A DNA stretch of 64,000 bases from Sipunculus nudus (taxonomy: Eukaryota > Annelida > Sipuncula > Golfingiida > Sipunculidae), in contig CM049321.1 of the NCBI GenBank assembly GCA_026874595.1, positions 6,878,979 to 6,942,978 of the forward strand, read 5' to 3'. Made by a program: the position numbers and the translations under genes. Of this stretch, positions 57,487 through 64,000 are shown piece after piece. The notes below the pieces were generated by a model. That model had not been told where the DNA came from. It did no database searches and was given only the letters and a program-made list of their open reading frames with translations. The stretch's first letter is position 1, and each line of letters opens with the position of its first letter.

Positions 57487-58440
57487 AATGTCGTGTGTAT
57501 TGCCAGCTGGCTCATCAAATTTTGGAATACATCTTAAATAACTTTCCTTTTGTGTCTCGGTATCCATTGATTACTTATTTATACTCGGTCTTTGGAAATA
57601 TTTGAATTAATACTATCTTGGGGAAATTGTATATAGGTGAAATTAAGATCCGTATTATTTTTGAAGGAGCTGAAAATTATATAACATGAGATACCATTAT
57701 TTCATACATTGTTTGTACAGTATCATTAAACATAAACAAATTTTGATATATTAAAATAAACCTACCTTAACTGGCGTTCTCGGTAAACATTTGTTAAAGA
57801 ATCCCACAGGTATCAAGTCCATATCCTTTTGTTAAAGCGAAATAATGGAATCATAAAGGCCGATGATACTGTTCAGGGTCAGACAAAAATTAATTCGATT
57901 GAAACGATAAAATTGACAGCATGTTATTGATGCGACATGAAAGTCCTAGGCAGGCACATTTTTATAAAGGAATCCAACCTTTAGTCAGTCTGTCAGAATC
58001 GATCAGACGGGGAATTCATGTATATAGTTTTGTGACAGGTGCAGGATTCTCTAAAAATGTCCTATTCCAGTAATTGTAGTCTGTATGGAAAATTGAACAA
58101 ATATACGCAGGCTAAATGTATATAAAAATAGATGAACAGTATAATAATAACTCAGTCAGCTTATTAGGTATTATGTTTTTATGTGATCCGTTATTTGGTA
58201 GATCTGTTTGCATTTATAGCCAAATGTTATGCGCAGACAATAATAAAGCTTTTTTGGGGTGAGGTTTGAGGGTTTGTATGCAAAATTGGGCCTAAACTGT
58301 AGACTTAATGTAGGTAAATATAAATAACCAATATTGTTATGTCCACAAATGCAATCCTGACAATTAAGTTTATAAGATAATTAGAGTGATGTTGTAAATG
58401 TGAAGTTAAGGCTTCCCCAAAGGTGTTATCAACAACCATT
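57487..58440. other. Intergenic, nothing recognised
   Basis: No exon or element end identified up to the retrotransposon. Confidence 0.4.
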
Positions 58441-58548
58441 TTTCATAAACTGATGTCAGCACCAAACACTGAACGCAGAGTGAAGTTTAATTGTTTAATT
58501 AAATATACATAAAGAATGCCTGGGTAGAGAGAACATATATAAATAACT

Positions 58549-59330
58549 TTAAACATGATTAAAAAGGGTCTCACAGTGATCAAAAGGTGTTTGAGCATGT
58601 ACATAGTGTTCGTAAAACACATCTCTTGTTGTCCATCGCCCAAGTTTCAAAACAATGTCTGGGTCTGTACCGACTTCGATGGCTGATGTGGCACCTGTAG
58701 GCCTGAACGATTTCGCAGAAAATCCCTTGGAGGCCAACCCAGCCTTGTTAATACAATCATCAAGAATACTTGCTATTGTGGATGACGATATAGCTTTGTA
58801 TTATTGATAGAGCAAGGAGAGCCACTGTTTTTAGCCTAAGATCTTTAATTGTGAGATCCTCATTTTTAGGCTAGCTCTTGAACAAGTTCATAAAAGGCTG
58901 AATAGGCATCACCATTGAGCGCGTTCATGGTGCTGAAGTGCCACCTTTCGTAAGTGCTTTCACCATATTTGAAAGTGCCTTTGTATGCATCAAGTTCGCT
59001 CTGCCTAAGGCGTCGTATAAATTTGAAATTGCAGCTGTCGCGGATTTTATGACTGAAGCAGGTTTAACGGTCTCATCAGCTAAAGAACTCAAAAAATCAG
59101 CGATGACAGCTGCAGTGTTAGGAGGAAATGATAAACAACGTTTATCACAGAAATGTCTGAGTTTCCGGAGCAATCCGTTGTACAGTTTTAGGGTGGAATC
59201 TGCCCAGGCAAACTTCATTTGGGCAGTTGCTCTGGGGGACCAGCCCTCCCTAGTTAAACGTTTTTCCCAGAAACTCTCCAGGCATATATTCGCCAGCGCC
59301 GATTTTTCCACGGTTCTGGTCGGGCACCCC
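58549..59330 (-). pseudogene. Tyrosine recombinase, internally deleted
   Basis: The N-terminal SAM-like part (AWADSTLKLYNGLLRKLRHF) is at 59200-58925. Then a stop, a readable LTIKDLRLKTVALLALSI piece near 58850, and the C-terminal catalytic part SFRPTGATSAIEVGTDPDIV, LGRWTTRDVFYEHYVHA with the nucleophile Tyr. The stretch that should carry the first catalytic Arg is missing. Confidence 0.85.
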
Positions 59331-59559
59331 TGAACCTCATCGCTCTGGCACTGTTCGGTATCTTTAATGGCGGAACAACGGCCATGTTCTGTAAAGTTTT
59401 GTACCAGAACTGACTGGGCCACCTCGGTGCAATGATTGTTGCTTCTGCTCTCTGATCGCGTATGACCGATAGCACCTGGGGAATTAACCTGAAGGGAGCG
59501 TTTACAAAGTTCATCTCCTCTCCCCAATTTTGTTGTGACAGAGCATCTATGCCTTCTGT

Positions 59560-60234
59560 CTGAGGCTTCCAGTAGCGTGAATTGAACCTTGGCAGCTGAG
59601 TGTTTGTCACACTTGCAAACCTGTCGACGGTATGCGGGCCGAAAAGACGGTCTATAAGTTCGAACAATTTTGGATGCAGCTGCCAATTGTAAATGTCCAC
59701 TATTCTTGATAACCTCTCGGCTTCCTGATTTGCTGATCCCTTTATATTAGCAGCCTGTATATGTATGTTCCGGTCGTGACTGAGTCGCCAGATCGCGGCT
59801 GCAATATTTGTCAAGTCTTTGCACGGGCCCCCTTTGTTGACTATATACGCAAGGGCCGTAACATTGTCCGTGAGGATTTGAATGGATTTGTCCTGTATAA
59901 TATCTTCGAATGTGTGCAGACCCATGAGAATTGCCATCAGTTCTCGATAATTTGATGACTGGTGTGCCATGCGATGAGTCCATTGTCCGGAGGCATGCCT
60001 CTCTCCTAAGGTGGCTCCCCAAGCCAGATGGGAGGCATCGGTTACGAGTTGCATCTGTACGGGTCGTACTTGTACAGGACAGACGTTCCATTCTGAGACG
60101 TAACTCAGCCACCACTGCAGCTCCTGTTGAACCTCTTGACCGAGATGCAGCAGGGATTCCCAAGTCTCTCTCTGACGTAGTAGACGGTATGTGCCCCTGA
60201 GCAGCAGCTTTGCAGGCAAGATCACTTGTGCCAT
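59560..60234 (-). pseudogene. Ngaro-like RNase H region
   Basis: MQLVTDASHLAWGATLG (first Asp), SNYRELMAILMGL (Glu) and IQILTDNVTALAYI (Asp) form the RNase H triad. HTVDRFASVTNTQLPRFNSR, a motif typical of DIRS/Ngaro-type polyproteins, follows. This is the longest intact frame of the element. Confidence 0.87.
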
Positions 60235-60329
60235 TGCTACACATTGGCCAGCAATGGATGCAAGCCGTCTGGCGGTAACTGAAGGGGCTGATAATACTTG
60301 GCGGATTGAGCGACGAAGCTTGCGAATTC

Positions 60330-61078
60330 TCTCCCCCGTGATTGATATGTCTAGGAAACCTGATTTCCCATGTGACCTGATTCTCGTTCCCCAAGTATTT
60401 CACCTCTTTCATTGGCATAAGCGACGATTTTTCGAAATTTACTGTCCATCCTAACTCTGATAATGTTTGAATCAGTTGATCTAAATGGTCTGTGAAACAG
60501 GCAGGTCTGCTCATAAGAATAAAATCATCAACAAATAATACAATTCTTAAACCCAATGACCTCAGATATGCTACTACAGGTCTCAAAATTTTACAAAAAT
60601 AATACGGACTCAAAGCTAACCCGTAAGGCAATATCTTATATCTATAATACTTTCCATCGAAATCCCAGCAAGTCACGATGCTCCTGCTTCACAGATACAT
60701 GCAGTAACCTATCCTTTAAATCAACTGTCGCTAAATCATCATCTCTCTGTATTAATGATTTTACAGTACGTATGTCTTCGTAAGCACATTTTGGTGTATT
60801 ACATCCTTGGTTAAGAAACCGCAAGTCTATGACCAGACGAAACTTATTATGTTTCTTAGGAACAATGTTAATCGGGCTAACACACTTTGGCTTGTGAGAA
60901 CACAGCTCAATTGCATCTAGTAATAACAAAGGACTAATTTCTTTGTCTAAAAGTGTGCACTGAGCAACTGAAAACAGGGGATTCTGCAAATGAAAACTGC
61001 ACTGATCTTTTGATAATTCAGTAGGTACACCATGCCTTACCCAATTGATAATATTATCTGAAGCGCCAATACGTTCCT
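60330..61078 (-). pseudogene. Ngaro-like reverse transcriptase, frameshifted
   Basis: Copies element RNA into DNA. RT blocks are readable: PINIVPKKHNKFRLVIDLRF, LATVDLKDRLLHV (first catalytic Asp), ILPYGLALSPYYF and IVLFVDDFILM (FVDD instead of the common YVDD). A frameshift lies near 60660 and another after KEVKYLG near 60390. Confidence 0.87.
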
Positions 61079-61080
61079 AT

Positions 61081-61410
61081 GCACCACGGACTAATACCAT
61101 GTTACAATGACAAACCGTATTAAATGTAGAAAATCAACATGCACAATTATATGTTCAAGTCTCAGCTATCAGCTGACATATCAGTCAAGGAACCTTTCAA
61201 TATAATTATTCAAAGCACAAACAGTATGACATGTTAATATATAGATTCCCATGTGAGCATCTAATCAATTGTAACAACATGGAACATAATAACTAGCTGG
61301 TTTATAACAAAAATGTCAAATGTTGATTTAGGATCCACGTCTGATCCGGCAGGATCTATTATCTTTTGGGGGCGCTAGGCTCACCCCATAACTTACACTG
61401 ATGGGCGTTA
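61081..61410. other. Non-coding segment interrupting the Ngaro-like element
   Basis: AT-rich sequence between gag and RT without coding similarity; probably a later insertion or a highly decayed part. Confidence 0.4.
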
Positions 61411-61419
61411 TTCTGGCCC

Positions 61420-62305
61420 TCACGCATTCTGATCATTTACGTTTTGGCCTTCTGATTGAGGTTTCCTGTAGAACTGCAGATTAGCAGTGGCATGTGTGTA
61501 ATAATCCTGATTGGAGCGATCCCTGTAGAATCCGCCTCTCTGGCCTCTGCTATAGCGACCCCGGCCTCTGGTCCGAGTCTGATACTGTGTGGCGCTGGCT
61601 GCAGCAATAGCAGGCAGCACTTTTGAGATTGTCTAGGGTCTCCGCAGTGAAGAGAGAAGTGTTCTTTTGGATGTTTCTAAACAATTTTGTAGTTGTAGCA
61701 TCAAATTGTCCCTGGACTACAAGACTAGCCAGCTCATCTTGCAGATATTTTAACTGCGCATATTGTACTGTAAAGATTTTCATCAGTTCAACTTCAGTAA
61801 GGCTGTCTGTATGACCAAACAGAGAAATCAGCAATCTTAATGTTGTTTCCGCATATTTTGCACTGTTAGTCGCTATGGCGTGAGCGGTGCGTGTCTCTTT
61901 AGTTATGCCTTGCGTTCCCTTGGGCAAATACAGTCAGGCGGTAAATGGACTCTCTGAACAGAATCAGCAATAGACATATTCAGACTGGACGTCTTCAGTG
62001 ACTGGAGCTGTAAAAACACTGTGTTTATGTCTCACCTCAGTCTGTTGATCTCCAGCAGCAGGACAGTCGAAAGGACTGGTCAAGGTACTGGGTGCGTCAG
62101 GCATCTGACGGTGATCGTGGGCGATATTAGCCCCATTTACGGTCTCCTGGGTAGCACTGATTTGCTTGACATCCGGTGATTTAAATTTGTCAGTCAATAT
62201 ACTTAGCTTTGCAAGTATGCCTGCGTTTGTTTCTTCTATTTTCTGTAGCCTTGCATCATTGTCATGCCTGAATTGCTCAAATTCCGCTCGGTCTATCTTG
62301 CTCAT
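61420..62305 (-). pseudogene. Ngaro-like gag ORF, interrupted
   Basis: ATG at 62305-62303 (MSKIDRAEFEQFRHDNDARL). The frame reaches a stop near 61965, continues in other frames through TAHAIATNSAKYAETTLRLL, and ends in an Arg/Gly-rich stretch (TRGRGRYSRGQRGGFYRD), typical of nucleic-acid-binding gag C-termini. Confidence 0.72.
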
Positions 62306-62989
62306 GGTCAGTTGAAAGCAAAAAGCTGTGTTCCCGCGATGAACACTGGGAATAGACTGACTGGCCATCGTTGGCTGGAGAGCCAACAGATGGCGCTACC
62401 TGCTAAGGGGTTTGGGCTGACGCTAGATATACTTGTTTGTTACCATTGTAAATATTCTATTTTATCGAGGTGTATTGGGTTTATGTTAAATAAATAAAGT
62501 GTAAATCAGCGTGTATGTGCAATGTGCATTAATCACCACAACATTTACTCGTTGGCCATCACGTTGTTCATGACGTCCCTTTGTAAACAATGATTTGTGG
62601 ACCTTAACTGATGCTCTGTTCCTTATTTGATAACATCTTTTTTTCTAGAAAAGTCCCTTATTTGTGATAGTTTCTACATATTCTCAATATTATTATCTGT
62701 TATATATTCTCCTTCTGTAATTTTTCGATTTCTCACTTTATACCCGACGAACACTTATTATGTGTTAAAATGTGTAAAATGAAAGAAAAAATGATATTGC
62801 AATATACGTACATATAATGTTCGGTGTAAATAAATTATCATATAAATATCGGAAGAAAGTCTAGATTTGGCTGTAGTGGGTTTTGTTGCACAAAGAATTA
62901 TATAAATTGCTCATGCAGAATACCAAACGCAATTAAACGCATCACTGGTAGTCGTATTATTAAAACTAAAATATATGATCCTCGGACAT
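62306..62989. other. Flank of the retrotransposon, nothing recognised
   Basis: May include the element's right terminal repeat (CAACAGATGGCGCTACCTGC near 62388). No gene seen. Confidence 0.35.
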
Positions 62990-63235
62990 GTGGGGCCTGG
63001 ATAGCTGATTGGTAAAACGCTTGGCTCTCTCCGATAGCGACCCGGGTTCGATCCCCGGCGTGGCTATGAGAGTGGGTTGTAGTTGGCCGTCCAAGGCCGT
63101 TCCCCGGTTTCCTCCATCTCTACAGACTACCGAACGCCATCACCGGAGCCATGGAGAGTGCTTCGATTAGTTATAAAAACTATTTGTACAATCCTTGTAA
63201 AATAAATAAGTTTATATTACTAAATAAGTTTATAT
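62990..63235 (+). mobile_element. tRNA-derived SINE, family also at 23990
   Basis: GGCCTGGATAGCTGATTGGT, B box GGTTCGATCCC, TATGAGAGTGGGTTGTAGTT, GGCCGTCCAAGG, CCCCGGTTTCCTCC, ACCGAACGCCATCACCGGAG and tail AAAATAAATAAGTTTATATT, in the same order as the copy at 23990. The tail phrase is duplicated. Confidence 0.85.
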
Positions 63236-63363
63236 TAATTTATAAAATATGTCACAGCCAGGAGACATATATTACCATGACAACTGCAGTTAAGTTTCAA
63301 ACAGTTATGCGTTACGCCCAAAAATAACCCAAACCCACGGAGGCTATTATGATATACCTTTAC

Positions 63364-63490
63364 CTAAGTCTTTGACGCCCCATTGTTTTCTGACAATTTT
63401 TTCGTAAACATTGCCGTGCCAATCTCTAAGCTTCTTAATAAGATCAACCTTGACGTTGCATTTGTTCCTCCACCCGCGCGAATACGAAAG
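63364..63490 (-). CDS. Possible coding exon of an unknown gene
   Basis: Minus strand: acceptor CTTCATAG, 42 codons plus one base, donor GTAAAG. The peptide (RGWRNKCNVKVDLIKKLRDW then HGNVYEKIVRKQWGVKD) is rich in charged and aromatic residues and looks coding, but I do not recognise a family. No partner exon was found within the window. Confidence 0.35.
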
Positions 63491-64000
63491 CTATGAAGGT
63501 TTGTGATTTATTAAATAAACTTGCTTCAGTGCCGAGTTTTTATCCAAAATATAAAAACCTAGTTTATTGCAATGTTGAAGAAACTCCTAATCAGGATTAT
63601 TTGTGCTTACAAGTTCGTCTAACCAAGCTTCATCATTAAGTTAACGAGGTCATTAAGTTACCAACGCCATTTATAGGGACCAAGCTTGAGATAATGAGAC
63701 ATCCTTGTTTTTTATTGTTTTATGCAAAACCATCATGTTCAAGACGAATCTAGTGTAGTAATCGTTCTAAGTCGACTGTCGCCCTTCTGAGTCTTTAACG
63801 GTCGTGACATAGCCTTGCTGCTGTGGTTGTTGCTCAGACGGAATTTACTCTATCTGGGAATGGCCGTTGTTAGGCTGGCTGGTATATCATATATCAGGGT
63901 TATAGTTCAAAGTGTTTGCGGCCGTTAAAACGTTATTTTTTTCTGACCTAGTAGTATACTTTCTTGTCCTCGGCCTCTTAGAGGAATAATTTCTCAAAGG
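63491..64000. other. Right edge, nothing recognised
   Basis: No exon or repeat end was identified up to the window end. Confidence 0.4.

Larger units (their letters stand above)
58440..62305 (-). mobile_element. Ngaro-like (tyrosine-recombinase) retrotransposon, inactive
   Basis: On the minus strand, right to left: gag-like (62305 to about 61420), reverse transcriptase (about 61075-60330), RNase H (about 60234-59560) and tyrosine recombinase (about 59330-58550). The order and the absence of a methyltransferase domain fit Ngaro better than DIRS1. Frameshifts and stops occur in every part, and about 330 bp of unrelated sequence (61081-61410) separates gag and RT. Terminal split repeats could not be identified, so the outer borders are approximate. 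Confidence 0.82.

Overview
This is an AT-rich window of animal nuclear DNA with multi-exon genes, GT-AG introns and very dense repeats. It is most likely from a mollusc, probably a bivalve. The evidence is a pair of short secreted-lectin-type genes, tRNA-derived SINEs, a tyrosine-recombinase (Ngaro/DIRS-type) retrotransposon, a Gmr1-like Ty3/gypsy element, and interspersed repeats of the kind I remember from bivalve introns (ends reading CAGCTGAGCGTC...CCATGGGTCACTTG; starts reading CCTCCGCCAG...GTATGCGTTC). The species call is inference.

Layout. 1-2290: tandem array of a 73/74-bp unit, entering from the left edge, in an intron. 2966-12952: the last six coding exons (250 codons) of a CASD1 orthologue (sialic acid 9-O-acetyltransferase, Cas1p-like membrane domain), plus strand; its introns hold a 1-kb hairpin-ended repeat and a 3.5-kb array of about 337-bp units. 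13-22 kb: no gene, but at least five terminal-inverted-repeat (TIR) elements, several with long poly-G/poly-C tracts next to their ends. 22.1-22.9 kb: two decayed exons (signal peptide and PAN) of a duplicate of the gene at 35.7 kb. 23.6-30.1 kb: a diverged tandem segmental duplication whose copies date each other's insertions. 30-35 kb: repeats and a TIR element sitting inside a (TA)n tract.

35747-48623: a complete five-coding-exon gene, plus strand, for a secreted 269-residue PAN-EGF protein with an unrecognised cysteine-containing C-terminus. Its last intron carries a 5.6-kb hAT-like element (near-perfect 8-bp target duplication) that itself holds a small TIR element and a broken Gmr1-like gypsy element with LTR and tRNA-Pro primer site. 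53549-55806: a complete four-coding-exon gene, minus strand, for a secreted 217-residue C-type-lectin-domain protein lacking the usual calcium and inner-disulfide residues. The two secreted genes converge. 58.4-62.3 kb: a frameshifted Ngaro-like retrotransposon, minus strand. 62.99-63.24 kb: a SINE; a possible minus-strand exon follows at 63364-63490.

Both secreted genes were assembled by hand from splice sites. Exon phases agree at every junction and the totals (810 and 654 nt) are divisible by three, which is the main support for the models.
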